In this document: piece by piece, positions 47,458-59,993 of the stretch
How positions within the stretch are numbered: position 1 is the stretch's first letter
Layout of the letters: each line of letters opens with the position of its first letter
Source: Ceriagrion tenellum
Lineage: Eukaryota; Arthropoda; Insecta; Odonata; Coenagrionidae
DNA: 64,000 bases
NCBI GenBank assembly: GCA_963169105.1
Contig: OY720633.1
Location: 36,844,795 to 36,908,794, forward strand
Direction: 5' to 3'
The notes under the pieces: generated by a model
What the model was told of the DNA's origin: nothing
The model's input: the letters and a program-made list of their open reading frames with translations, nothing else
Databases searched by the model: none
Made by a program: the position numbers and the translations under genes

Positions 47458-50443
47458 ATTTCGTCCCATGTTCTCTTCCCCTTGTCTGCGATTGGCGGGC
47501 GGTAAACGGTGAAATGACCTCGGCTGTCAAAGCTTGCTTAATCGAGGTACTACTTCTGCTCGAACGCCATGGCTTTCGGGAGCATACTCTTCACTTCTTC
47601 CCATTTAACCTTGTAGCACTTAACACTTTTTTTCTCTTCTCCCGTCGGCGTATTCAACCAAATACTCGGCGCTTCTCTATGTGTCTTTTTTAAGGCCCAA
47701 TGTCTCTTTTTTTCTGGGTGTGCTCGAGATGAGACGTAAAAAGAGACAATTTTAGCCTCTATTGAACTTTTTTTTGCGAGCAAACCTCCACGCGTTTCGC
47801 TTGATAGACGACTTAACTGCTCCACGGCGCTTTGTGTGTGCACGTCATGTTCATGGAAATACGCACAACCCTCTTCTTTTCATTCCTCTTCAGCCCTTTC
47901 CCCACGTCGGATTCATATCGGTTGCGCTTTTTCGCATTTTAACCACCTTCCGTCTTATCTGGCAGCTTACTCAGTAACAATTCCTGGCCGCCTTTATCCA
48001 CAACCAATTTTCCGCATAGAATGGCGCACTGAGTGGTTATCTCCAAATTATTTCCGCACAGCAAAACTTTGACAAAATCTCTAATTGCAAAAGGAGTTTT
48101 ATTTTTTAAAAATATATCCTTCTCGTCGTAATATCGCGCCCCTCTGCTTGTTCTGGCAGAGGATTTCTCAGGGTGGGAAGCGATTGCGTTTGCGCGGTAC
48201 AGTACCATGCAGGGAGCAAGTCGGCTTACGCGTGCGAAACATCATATCTGGCATCTTCATCTACGCTTGTTCGTCCAGCACGTGCGGAAGTTTGCAATAA
48301 ATGGTCTTGATTCAAGCGCAAAACGCTGTAAATGAGGCCAATTTTTGCATAAATAAATTTTTGAATTTATAATCTAATTTTTGAAAATACGAGAGAAGGA
48401 AGTAATTAAACCTTCGCCGTGCAGAGTGCGCCATTTAAATAACGCTGAACTTCGAATATGAAAGAATTTTTAAAAATGTAATGAATATATTTCTTACATG
48501 CAGCAAAATTAAATTTTGCTGTGGTAGAGTGGGATTAATTGATGAATAATTGGTGTGTTTTATTTTACAAATCCGCAACACATTTTCAGCTGTGTTTCTA
48601 ACACGCTTTGCTCCATCAAAATTTTGGCTTTGCATTTTTCTAATTCCCTAAATTTTCTGATTTTTATATTAAAAAGTACTTCTATAAACTGGGATTTGTA
48701 CTTTAGATCGCAGTGTTTTACTCACATCTGTACGTTTTACAGCTTTTGGTTTTTAGTGTTGGCTTCAAAGTCTTATGTAGTCGGCATCCTTTGTCTGATA
48801 CTGGCTCGATACTATATGAAATGCTGTCTATATGATGTCTAATGCTAGATGAAAAAACACAAATCTGTCCTCGGAATCTCTATTTTAATATATCTGTTGA
48901 GGAACAATATCGATATTTGCAGCCCCACAGATTTCATGATGACTCTTCCGTTAAAGATTAAGCTGAAACATGATCTGCTAATGCAGAGCTTTGGAATCGT
49001 ATCAGCAGTATCATCCCAAATATGGGATTGCTACAGCTATACACTTCATTCTCTCTCAGATAACCTCTTTTCTCTTACATAGACGTCTATTTGACATCGT
49101 TCGCTCTTTGTCAATTCTCGACCCTCTCGATAATCGTCTTCATGCAAGTTTGTTCGTTTAAGCCTTTAGGATACCTTTATCCCATGTATAAGAAAGAATA
49201 GAGACGTATTACTTCAATAAAGCTTCTCCGGATTGAAACTCTCATATTCCTGTTCCTGGGATATCATTTGCTTCTCTCGAAACTGATTTTGAACGACCCT
49301 CATGCCTATCAATTGCCATGCATGCAGTCATCCTCTCCTCAATGTTCCATTGTCGATGGCAGATCGGGACATTGTTATGCCTGGTATTAAATTGCGAGCC
49401 GTGATGTCCTCTGTGCTAAGGACCCAATTTCATTCTGATGTTTGCCGTAACCACTCGATCTAATTGCTGCTATCTACTCAGCTCGCTGATTACGCCCACA
49501 ACCACCCGTCACCGGCATCATGGCCGTCCTTCATTGCACAGCGTCGGCGTCGGCCGTTCTCCCCCCGCAATGGGGGGATGTGTATTTTCCGGAGTAATCT
49601 GTTTCGCTCTGAGGACCACAAGTGGTGCAATCACTTCGGAAAGCTCAACCCTCTGAAATCACGCTCTACCCCTTTTTCCCTTCGCCGATATTTATGCTGA
49701 TAGCGACCATTTTACCCCAGAGAGGAATTTTCGGGATGGAGATTAATGAACTAATATATAAAACAGGATTTCTTCGGGAATATCTATATTATATCAAATC
49801 GCATACATTGAACCCTATTAGACCTATAGATCTTTACTGCGTGGATTGGAAGTGATGAAAATAATAGGAATAAGATGATTATTTTTTATCATATACTTGC
49901 TAGCACTGTCTTTTGTCCTTCGAATATTCTCTGAGAGCATTCCTTGAGCTTACGATGCTGCATGGAGGCGCCAAGAAGCTCTAAAATACTTCAATAGTTA
50001 TAGCGGAAATATATTCTCTCAATAATCGCTACCGTGAATGTGTTTATTTTCTTAGTAGCATTTCAAAAACCCTTTCCTCTTCCTTGAGTCGTGAAGATTT
50101 AGTTCTTGGGAAACATACAGAGAAGTATTATCTTAAACGCCATGGCTAAGAAATTCATTCCAGATAATTCTGGATGCAAAGGATAGGATTTAATAGATGA
50201 AAATACAGAAAATATGGACAATTTTATGTGAAATTTGTTCTGAACAAAACTCAGGAAGGTCAAAATTTCTTTGATAAGGGAAAATTGACCTTCCATATGG
50301 TTTCCAAAAGGTTAATTCTTTAGTAATGTGCGAGGTACCATACCTTTGGCCAACAAGAGTAGAGGTCACAGCTGAGGAAACCTTGTACAAAAATCTCTAC
50401 CAGGTTATGATCTGAATCAGTTAAAGATGATGCAGAAGGAAGG
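47458..50443. other. Non-coding DNA, nothing recognised
   Basis: No retrotransposon protein is recognisable downstream of the LTR. About 47.5-48.25 kb is GC-richer with overlapping frames of 70-97 codons on both strands, none with features. The rest is AT-rich. Confidence 0.5.
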
Positions 50444-50514
50444 TATGCAAAATCTGAAGGAATGATATTCTCTATCTGAAAGAATGATATGCAAAATCTA
50501 GTGGAATGATGCAT
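50444..50514. repeat. Short tandem duplication, unit about 45 bp
   Basis: The word tatgcaaaatct followed by gaatgat recurs at 50444 and 50489, with an intervening partial copy (ctgaaagaatga). A small local slippage event. Confidence 0.6.
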
Positions 50515-52696
50515 CACCTAAAGATTATATCAAAATTGGCTTAATTATGATATACGATATTTAGTGAAGGTGATGTACTAACATTGGCACTCGGGTCGAA
50601 AATAATTTTATTTTTGTGGAAAATTGCACTATTTATTATTTCAATTGATAAAATACGTCCCAATTTCGCAAGTACCATCGGATTTTTAGCTGAAGGAATG
50701 AATTCTGAAAAGAGACATTGAAATTCTCCTCCATATTTATGCATGTAGGTGCTTTATCCGTCCTGTCATCCCTATTATCGCACATTTCTCACCTCATGAG
50801 GTCGTGCTGGTGATGAACTCACGTACTCGACGCTTCATTTTGTATGGGCTTGTGCATGCGTGACAAATTCTCCATATTCCCTCTGGCGCTTCCGCAATCT
50901 GAATTCGCGAAAGGGAATGTCTCTAGTTTGGAATGGGCCTCCTTATCATCTCTCCTTATTCTCATTTTCTCTTCACCATCGGAGCCGTGAAATTTCTTTC
51001 AGAGATAAAGGCAGCACGCTTATGTGAGGCTTTAAGGATTGAAAATAGGGCGATAATGCTGCCGCCTTGCCGTGGAAACCCTGCGAGATAACATAAGAAG
51101 CCAATTTTTTAGACGATATCGTCTTCATATAAGGTGACATTCCGCTTTCAGATTTGCATATCAATACCAGCCAAGGTGAAATGAATAACGCTTTTGTTTG
51201 GAGTTTCTTTTTGTCCTTTCTATTTAGTCTTTCCCATTAACTGGGGTCCTTACATGAGTTTCATTTAGTGGCCATAATTGCTTTGGACCTAATGTAAGAA
51301 CTAAAGTTTGCATAATAATGGATATTTTACAGAATTCTCATGTAAAGCATTCTCATTTTATCCTAAAATCATAAGTGAGGAACCCATTAATATACGATAG
51401 ATCTTATTTTGCCAATCAATCAACGAAAAATAAGGAAGTGGTGGCTCTGAAATTAGGATTTATTTCAACATCTCAAGGTGCAGGGTTAAAAGAAATCAGT
51501 ACATAAAGTTTTTAACTACATATTTTGCGATAGTGTCACTATTTTATCAATCACTATGTTAAGTTATCAGTGATAGTCACGATATGTGAGCTGAACAACA
51601 AAAACGTATGTATTATGCGCAGGTAACGTAATTATTTTTACTCACTAAAGTGAAACTTAGCTACATCTTTTCCATATACCCTGCTTTCTCTTCTTCAGAA
51701 TAGAAACGTGCCTTATCGTTAACCTAATAATTTACATTCTCACGTCGTATTGCTAGTAAATTTTATTATGACTCGAAATATTTCATACTCATATGACGTT
51801 CTGAAATAACTGATAATGCAACTTCTTAGTGACGGTTCGGTAAGGGACGAAGGATTTCAGAAGGACTGCATCATGAAATATGTAATTTAAGTCTACTTCT
51901 TATCCAATAAAATTCTGACCCCCATCAAATTCACTAAAATAAGTCGCTTTGGCACTTCAAGCCAATCTAGAAAGTGAATCTTCTGTTTGTTATTCACATC
52001 TGAATGCAAAAGTGCGACTTTTTTGATATTCGTGGGCTCAATACCTTTCGCTTCGGTTAGATTTTTTTTGTGTATCTCCGTTTGCTTGGCATGCAAATAT
52101 TTGCTTATTTTCACTCATTGGGATCAGAGCACGGTAGGCACGGACTCCTGGTGAGATTTCTCCGATTCCGACAGCGAGATGGGTTAATTCGGTCCTAAGG
52201 GAGGAGGGCCATGTATGTGCATATGTAAAATACGAGCCGATGCCCATTCGGCGGAATTTAGTCTATGTTCATGTTTTTGACCGCAAATACCTAACCAATA
52301 GGTTTGGTCCACCATTTCTTCATCTTTCTGCCGCTGGGTTTCGAATTTTGTGCGAACTTGGAGAAGGGAAAGGGGTGGTTGCCGAGGATATCCATCACGA
52401 CCCTCTTTCATCCAATTCCCAAGCCACCCCTGCGCCTCCCACCTCAGCTTCCCAATCTGCCGCTGATGCATTCAGAATCCCTTTAGTGCTGTGCGTTGTC
52501 CATATTTCAGTAATGGCGTTGCTATGTGCGCGCTGCATTGCAAAAGACGCTCCATATAGCATCCTGTGTTAAATAGATCTTAACTATGGCTACGCAGTAA
52601 AGATGAAATCGCCGAGTTAATAAGGTATCGAGTTGCTACAGGATTCACAAAGGAAATAGTCGCAGGCCTTACTTTGTGGAAGTTATCCATTATGGA
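50515..52696. other. Non-coding DNA, nothing recognised
   Basis: Mostly AT-rich. About 52.2-52.5 kb is GC-richer with opposed open frames and no domain. Confidence 0.55.
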
Positions 52697-52880
52697 CCAA
52701 ATAAAATGACTTTGTTAACTCCACTTGAGGTTTATTAGAACGACACGAGTTTCGACACTTTGTGTCATCTTCAATTGATGGAGGTTCATTTCCTCAAGGT
52801 TCCTTTCAAGGATTGAAGTGTCAAAACCCGGGTAGGGCTAATAAACGTCAAGTGGAGTTAACAAAGTCATTTTTATTTGA
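52697..52880. mobile_element. 184-bp foldback element with about 62-bp arms and a hammerhead-like core
   Basis: The left arm (52697-52758, ccaaataaaatgactttg...) and the right arm (52818-52880, ...aaagtcatttttatttga) are reverse complements with few mismatches: the shared outer 40 bases are nearly identical (gttaactccacttga), the inner 20 diverge (gtttcgacac against gttttgacac). The loop is about 59 bases. The layout is that of two Penelope-like terminal segments head to head. No protein is encoded. Confidence 0.75.
52749..52775 (-). ncRNA. Hammerhead-ribozyme-like core
   Basis: Minus strand: TTGAAGA (top 52768-52774), then T, GACAC, AAA, GTGTC, then GAAAC. This is the conserved hammerhead order CUGANGA, stem II, GAAA, with a perfect 5-bp stem II and a 3-nt loop; the first C of CUGANGA is U here. 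Short stem-II hammerheads of this kind are known from the terminal repeats of Penelope-like elements. The C>U change and unclear stems I and III make activity uncertain. Confidence 0.5.
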
Positions 52881-53499
52881 TACATGCTACAGGATTGTTA
52901 GCCATATTCATGCTGACCTCTAATCGTGGAATATGTGAGCGTATTGCATGACTCATACTTTGAAATATTAAAATCTTCAACTTTAATCCTAACAAGGGTA
53001 CTTCTTTCTTGCATCCGAGTTATTAAAATGAATATCATTGTTTTTGTATTCACGAGAAGGTAACCTACTTGAATTGAATAGCAATTCTAAAACTACATTC
53101 ACCGCATTAGTTTTACATATTGCGTGTCCCAGTTCTCAGAATTAAATATATAATTTGCATCATCATGATATACAGCAGTTTTCTTGATCGCCCTATTTAT
53201 TGCAGCCGTCCATTACTTCGTACCGAATGATGTCTTATACTCTGAATGCGGTCCCCTCCTCTGACCATTTTAAGTGGCTCCTTGTATCTGTCCTCCGATC
53301 ACCTATACTCGTGGGATATCGTGATTACATAACATGAAATCGTATCGTACACACAACTTGTTTCATGTATTATGCAATAAAGCTCCGCTCTCACATCGAA
53401 TGAGATCGCAATGTAAAGCATGGCATATATATCTTTCATCATTTTTCACGATATCGAGTGTGATGTCTCACGAGTATCGCGAACGGTAGTTGATGCATT
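52881..53499. other. AT-rich non-coding DNA, nothing recognised
   Basis: No gene, RNA or element recognised. Confidence 0.6.
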
Positions 53500-54150
53500 G
53501 CGATATTGTTCAACCCTCCGCACCGCTGAGTCCAGCCTATTCCTGCCGCCAATTTCGAGCGAGACTCCGCCCACATCTCACCCCGCTCACCTCTCCATCC
53601 CTATCTCGTGCGCTCACATATAAAACTCAACCCTTCTGCGCCCTCCACTTCCGTTCCACTCGACCCAACTACCCCCGCTTGAACCGCCCCTCTTACATAT
53701 ATACATATATATATACATATATATATACGTGCATAAAAAAGCTCATCCTTTTACGTATTCCAACCACCTCCCCCCTCTCCCTTGGACACCAACACTCTTC
53801 CCCTCTCACGAGCTGCGCTCAACCTCCTGCCCCTCCCTCTCTCCCCCTCCCTCCTCCTCCCCTCCTCTCGTTGCACTTTTTTACTTCCTCCGTCTCCTCA
53901 GACCTCTCGGATCCTCCTCTTCTCTCAAGAGTCCCTTTTGCTCAACTTGCGCCCCGCTCTCCTTCTCTGAAACCTGGAATGCGCCACCACCCGGTGTTTC
54001 GATAAGTCGGGCGGCGGATTGGCCTTTTTTTTTCTTTCTCCTCTTCCACGCCTCTGCTCCGTTGACTTAAAATGTCGCCGCCTCTGCCGGAGGCCCTCAT
54101 TACGTCCTCCCTTCTCAGGTTCTGGGGCTCTCCCGCGGCTGCTAGAGCTG
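53500..54150. other. Polypyrimidine, CpG-richer block
   Basis: The top strand is dominated by C and T from about 53640 to 53960, then by GC-rich mixed sequence to 54150. It contains a TATAAAA (53619-53625) and a TA/CA-rich microsatellite. Proline/serine and arginine/glutamate frames on both strands (up to 171 codons) are composition artefacts. It resembles the block upstream of the 59.2-kb promoter candidate, but I find no convincing initiator or splice donor. Confidence 0.35.
53697..53733. repeat. (TA)n/(ACATATAT)n microsatellite
   Basis: Two copies of an acatatatatat-type unit plus flanking catata. Confidence 0.85.
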
Positions 54151-57100
54151 CGATATCGGCGAGGAAGAGAGGAGGAGAAAAAAAACTTGAAAACATGACA
54201 GCGTAAACGTTTACCGAAAATTGTAAAGCTTCCAACTTCGTATGCAGGCGACGTTAGTGTATTCCGCATTTTCGAATGCAGGAAATCGCTTTTTTCTGAA
54301 GGAAGGTGCCGAGTTCTTGAAGTATCCGGATGTTTTTTTCTCACAGATTTCGGTGTTGGATTGCCTAGAAGCATCGGGAATGTCTCTCAGTGGCCATTTG
54401 AATGTATACGCGTGAGACGACGAAGATTAACGGAAAACTATTTCAATAGAGAAGGTGCGAGAAGGCGCTGAATTTTAAAATATTGGCATAATTACATTTA
54501 TATTCACGTGCATTAGAAATTAGGCATTAGAAAGTCCCTTTATTACAAGTCTTTATTGTATTGTTGAATACTGGTGTCTAGATCATAACGAGCACAGATG
54601 ATTTTTCGAACAATTTAGGGGACTGATGGCATTCATAATAGAAAGAAATTGGTTTCTAATGATTTTAAATCTAAAAAATATAAGTCCCTCAATTACCAGT
54701 CGGTGCCATCGGGAGGGTATTACTTGACCTTAATATCTCAAAACTGTTAAATACATATGTGGTTAACTACGTGCGGAAAAGCCGAACGAAAATGATGTAA
54801 TGATATCCCTTACAGTAGGAGTAACTAATCAGCTTCTGAAGATTTGCCATTTACTTAATAAATTATAATGAAATTCCACCATTATTCAATTATTATCCAT
54901 CTGCCACAACTACTCGTTATTTAATTGACCCAGCTTCGTATCAATGTCAGGTCGAATTAGTTTTCATGTTTCATTTACCCCCATCAAAGAAGATTTACGG
55001 ATGACCCCAAAAATGGTGAGTTACGGTAAGGACAGTCCAAACATCAATCAGCCATGTCGTAGAATGTGCAATAATGATGGTGTTTTATCTCACAAACGTG
55101 GGCATGATCGCGTAAAATGTTTGGTTTCATCATTTTTGTAACGGTTTATTGCTTGTTCTCCATGTCTCGCAGTTTATTTTCCGAAATAGAAATATCGAAA
55201 AATGATATTGACTCCTATGCGACATTGATGGGCACATCCATTGGACTCGTTGCGCTGAATCAAAAAACAAATACCATGAAAGCGTGCTGTAAAAATAAAT
55301 CAAAGTTTTTATTCCGATAAAATTGGAGTAGGTTCTTTTCCTATCGTCGTCGTCCCCTTGCATTCCTGAGGCAGAGGGGCACTCTGTGCATTATTTTTCC
55401 GCCTAGTCTCAGGTCACGTTGTACATACCATTACAGCCGAAACACTCTCGTGGCCTGGCCCTCCGTGGCATTTTTTTCTTTTCACTGCCCCCTTTTCTAT
55501 TCAGTTCCAGTCCTCTTTCCCCTACAGACATGTCCGCTCGCGGTCCTTCCAAGGATGACGTACAGACTCTTTCTCCGTATCTCGTGTTCTTCCCCTGGGT
55601 TCCCTCGTCGGGCCGCCAGCCCCCACCGTCCGAAAGAATAGTGTGACATGGTTCAATTGGAAGCGCTGTCATTAATTTTCCCGGCGACCGTCCTCGGGAA
55701 TTTGTGTGAAAGAACGCCAACTCTATTTTCTTTTCTGCTGTAGAAACGGATTTTAGGGTAACGTTATGTTGTCCTTGAAACACGCTAAGGCTCATTTTAA
55801 TTATTCAAGCTTAATAATAAGAACCCTTGCTTTTCTTGCTGACTTTGAGTCTCGCAACATATTTAGATTACACCTACCACATCTTGAGATATCACCACGG
55901 ACAAAATTCAAATATATTTTTTTGAAAAAGCATAACAATATAAGTTTGGGAAAAGGAAATAAATGAAAGGTTTAGTTATTTTTTCTGCTTTCTAGATCAG
56001 CTGAAGGCTATATTAGACTTCTGTGGAAAGGGAATAATTAACCTAAACAATTATCATTTGTATAATTAAATCCCCAAACGATTATTGAACCAGTGCAGTG
56101 TAAGATTGCTTGTTAGCTAAAATATTGAAAGTCATTGAACTTCCATTAGGTTGTATTACCTGGGCAATCATATCGAGAGTTTTGACTCCAAAATACCTGC
56201 TATTTTTCAAACCAGAGGCCCATTCTCCCTGTGCGTGTGTGACTTTTTTCCCTTCCGTGATCTATTATCAACTTCCCCAGACCGTTCGACATTTCGCGAT
56301 GACGTGACCCGTGCCGTGGGCTGAACTCGAAATTTGAATAAAAAGCGGTCTCCCGTCGGCCTAACGTTTTCTCCTCTTCATTATTCCATTCGTGTAAACG
56401 CTTCCCCGCTTTTTCACAATTTCGCCCCTTTTCCTCGTTCCTCGGATTCCAATTCTTTAGGAACCTCGACGCTTTCTCGCTTCCCTCTGTAAACTTGTTC
56501 TATAATTCATCCGTCTCAATTTCTTCTCATATTTCCCGATTCAATATTTGCATTTTTCACTCTTTATGAGAGCTTTAATTCGGAATTCTATGATTTCTTT
56601 TCCTTTGCCTCCAATTCGAGCGCCAACCATCACGCATTGATTTATCCACTTTCGGATCAATTTTAAGCGTTCAGAGTCAGTTTGTTTTGACTAGCCGGCA
56701 ACATGTGAAATATTCCGTCACCTCCAGACTTCACCTTGCTCTAGAGACCAGGATTGACCCTAAGTTATTCAAAGAGTCGGAAGTGTGACTTCCTCGTGCT
56801 TTATCGATTATGATCTCTAATATTCCAGAACCTCTGTTGGAACGGACTTCTTAAGTAGTCTATTGTGTACTTCCCTGGAAAGCTTACAACAGAGTTAACC
56901 CACATGATGGAGATTTAATGTAACCGCCTCTTTGGAGTTCGCAGAATTTCAGTTCGAAGTCATTAGACGATGTCAAGCTGGTTTTTAAAAGCTTTCAACT
57001 ACTCTTTTAGATTCTCAAAGGTTGACCTAAGATTTTTTTCGCTTCAAGGGATACACTTAAATGATTTAGTGCGCCATTTCAAAAGGTCAGTAAGACTACA

Positions 57101-57840
57101 AGGAGTCAGGCAAGGTCAGCAGATTTCTGCTGACTCATGAGTGATCAAATTCTGGATGACCCCGGGGCGTCTCCTGGGCATTACAGCTAGGAACCTTGAA
57201 GTAAGGGTTAATGCAATGGGACACTGCGAATGTCCCGTTGAATGGGACTCCATTAACTGGGCGAACGTCTTAGGTTTTTCATTGAGGTGAGTCTTCAGGT
57301 TGAAATGGGAGCTGCCCTCCAATGTCTCTTCCTCCATCTTCCCTTTTTATGTCGCCAGGGCGGACTGAAACCCCAATTACCGTTTAACACCCACCATTCC
57401 CCACCGTAAAAATATTGCCTTTGTTTCGTCTCACACTTCCGCTGTTCCTTCTTCCTTGGCCTCCGGTCCAATCGGGTGTCAGATCTTAAGTTAACTGTGA
57501 GGGTGGTCCCTCTGCGGGAGCCTGCGACGATAAGGAACAATTGGATGCTTTGTATGCTGGGCCCCTGCTCTTGGAGGCCGATGAGACTTCAAGGCTGATA
57601 AGTGCCGGAAGATAGCCGAAGGGTACGCGTCCTTTCCGTTATTTTAGCACGGTAATGTCACAGTGAGAAAGAGTGACGCTTCCTTATATTGTATCCGCAC
57701 CCAGTTTTTTCCCCACATACTCCCATGTCTCTCTCTCCGTTGAAAAAAGCAACTTTGTAACTCTTTTTTTTCTCTCTCTCTCCAATCCCGTCTAATGCGC
57801 TCCTATATCCCCTTCCCAACTTTCCCTCCCAGTGGTGGTA
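54151..57840. other. AT-rich non-coding DNA with a GC-richer segment
   Basis: No gene supported. About 55.4-55.65 kb is GC-richer with a 128-codon minus-strand frame lacking domains. From about 56.3 kb onward pyrimidine words become frequent, leading into the 57.8-60.7-kb domain. Confidence 0.5.
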
Positions 57841-57924
57841 ATAATCCCCAATGGTATCCTCACACCCCGTCCTGCTCCTAACTACCCCTCCTCCTACCCC
57901 CTTCCCAAACTCCTTTGCGTGCGG

Positions 57925-58290
57925 GAGATGGGACAGGAGGAGGAGGACTAACGGTCGGGAGGAGGAGGAAGGGGGGGTGGGGTCTGCTGGAAGGTGGGAG
58001 GGGCAAGGAAGCGACCGTGAAGGGTGTGGAGGTGGGAGGAGGGTGGGTGGAGAGAGAGAGGGGGTGGCGAATTGGTCAGAGGGGAGGGGGGTGGGTGGGT
58101 GGGATGGGAGGAAGAAATGCGGGGAGTTTTAAGAGTGAGGGGAGGGGGAGGATTCATTGTGGGAAGGGGTGGGTGGGTGGGCGGGACCACCACGGAAAGG
58201 GAGAGAGGGAGGGAGGTTTGGTAGGGGGGAAAGTAGGGGTGGTTTTCGGAGGAGGAGGAGGAGCGGGAGAGCGGGCGGGGGTCACCACAC
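57925..58290 (+). promoter_or_regulatory. G/A-rich tract with G-quadruplex motifs
   Basis: The top strand is almost pure purine with long G runs. Two stretches meet the usual quadruplex rule of four or more runs of at least three G with short loops: 58081-58108 (runs of G separated by single A or T, including gtgggtgggtgggatggg) and 58161-58185 (gggaaggggtgggtgggtgg, cggg). The tract ends about 900 bases upstream of the 59.2-kb TATA/initiator pair. Proteins predicted across it are glycine/arginine low-complexity and not real. Confidence 0.6.
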
Positions 58291-58429
58291 ACGGACTGCA
58301 CTCTTTCCCTCACCCATTCAAACTCCCGACAGCGCCCCGGCGGCAGTTGTTTGCCGAGTTGACTTTACGGGGGTTCCGGCAAGAGCTGAGGAACAGGGGC
58401 GGGGTCCGCACCCGGAGTTGAACGCCATA

Positions 58430-59180
58430 CCCTGCCCCGAGAGCCCTCCCTCCTTATTCTTCATCCAATTTTTTCCAATAACCTCACCCCTCTCGAACCC
58501 AACACCCCCGCGACCGCCCTCTCGGATCGACTCACCCTTCCACATTCTTCACACTCACACACCCACACCTCTTGTTCTTCTTCCGCGCCCATCCCTGCCG
58601 CACCTATCGGACTCACCCCTGATCCACCCTCCTAGAAGACCACGGGAGCACTTCAGCGCTTCTCCTCTCTTTCCTCATCCCACTCCATCTCCTACCCAAC
58701 CTTTTCCACAGCCTCCCAGTCCTATATATCTCTACCTCCACTCTTCGATATTTTTTTCGTGTTATTTTTTCTATATTTTTCCTCCATCATCCAAACCCTT
58801 TCCACTGTTTCCTAGTTCTACTCCTCCCATCTCTCTCACTCTCTCTTAGATCCTTATTTTTTTATTTCTCCCGGTTCTTTTCGCTCGATCTCCCATCACA
58901 GTCACCCTTATCCCACGGCCACACCTCCCGCTACACCGCTGCTTCTCTACGTCCTCTCCTCCATTTCTTCTCGCCTGCGCCACCTTCACGGTCCCTCCTC
59001 ATCTTCCTCCCTCCCCTCTCTCGCAATCTCTGCCTCCACATCACTTCCTCCCCCTCCCCACGCCCCCCATATTCTGCTCCCCTCCACACGGCGCTCTCCC
59101 AGCAGTCCGCACCACACCATATCACCGACGGCAAGGACTCCAGCCACCGTCGCACTTGCACATACTCGCTACCGTACATT
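58430..59180 (+). promoter_or_regulatory. Long polypyrimidine tract upstream of promoter candidate
   Basis: Over about 750 bases the top strand is mostly C and T (repeated ctcc, cctc, ccac and tctc words). With the preceding G/A tract it makes an abrupt purine-to-pyrimidine switch near 58.3-58.4 kb. Such mirror-like R/Y tracts bind GAGA-type factors (GAGAG/CTCTC) in insects and can form triplexes. The 230-codon proline/serine frame inside is not considered a gene. Confidence 0.4.
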
Positions 59181-59186
59181 TATACC

Positions 59187-59228
59187 TATATATATATATT
59201 ACACAGTCAGCGGGGCAGTTCATCAGTT
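59187..59228 (+). promoter_or_regulatory. Candidate core promoter: TATA box and initiator
   Basis: A TATATATATATATT run (59187-59200) is followed by TCAGTT (59223-59228), a perfect arthropod initiator. With the A at 59225 as +1, TATA words lie at -32 to -25. Further initiator-like words (gtcag at 59206; gcagtt at 59215) sit between. It lies at the end of the long polypyrimidine tract and at the start of a CpG-richer segment. No downstream promoter element is evident. The TA run could instead be a plain microsatellite. Confidence 0.45.
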
Positions 59229-59993
59229 GGGATCGACCGCGGGACGGTGAAGTGTCTCCTACATTTCCTTTCCTCCCGCGAACGACACCCGGGGAAAAAC
59301 TCTCTGGGTCTCCCCTGTGCGTGATTAAAAAGTCTCGGTCGTGTGTTTGTGTGTGTCTCTCGAAGGAGTAGGCAGTGATCTCCCGGTTTATCTCGCGTCA
59401 CTGTGGACGCAACAATCGTTTCTCCACCTCCTCCTCCTCCGCTACCCGCGTACTCGTAAGCGAGGACATCAGCGCTGCGAGACTTGAGAGGTGAAGAATT
59501 TTTTTTTCCTCCGTCACTCTTTTTTGTTCCTTTTCTTTCGCTCTCCATTCGATTTTTTTTTCGTTCTTTCTTACCCGCGAGTAGGTTTTTAAGGCTCACG
59601 GTTTGCGCGCCCCCTCTCAACCACTCCCAGAGTTCCTTCGTTCGTGTGTGTGTGTTTGTATGTGTGCATAGAAGTGTTTGGCCCTCAGAGTTCGCCCCAT
59701 TCGCTCAAGGATTCTGTTTGGGTGTGGGAGCACCTATCGCGTACCCTCCCACTTTTACTTCCCCTTCATACGACCACTCTCAAGGGCTGTAGTTGTGCTC
59801 GCGATTGTCCGCGTGTGCGTCAGTGTGCTCTCGAGTATTTGTGTCACTAGACCTCTCTCTCTGGAAGGGAGTGGAGGCTGACTTCGATGCGCTGTGGAAA
59901 CCGAGACGGTCGGCCAGAGGAGTTTCGTCGTGTGGTGAGATGAGAGGTTTCGCGGGTTGTCCTTAAAAATCCGCCCCCGAAGCGAGGAAGGAG
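59225..59993 (+). other. Candidate untranslated first exon
   Basis: From the initiator A, GC/CpG-rich sequence continues to a strong splice-donor match GGAG|GTGAGT, with the exon ending at 59993. It contains no long convincing reading frame and only short ATG-initiated frames, as expected for a long 5' leader. If real, the transcript would enter a long intron, because the following 4 kb hold no coding exon that I can see. A second donor-like word (CTC|GTAAGC, about 59454) would give a shorter exon. This is inferred from signals alone. Confidence 0.35.

Noticed and set aside
53619..53650. TATAAAA with a CCACTTC start 28 bases downstream as a promoter
   Set aside because: The TATA word is perfect, but there is no arthropod TCAGT-type initiator and no following exon or donor that I trust.
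53490..54374. Open frames of 97-171 codons on both strands
   Set aside because: Overlapping frames on opposite strands in a polypyrimidine/GC block; no domain or consistent start.
58157..58849. 230-codon plus-strand open frame
   Set aside because: Glycine/arginine-rich part over the G/A tract and proline/serine-rich part over the C/T tract; composition artefact.
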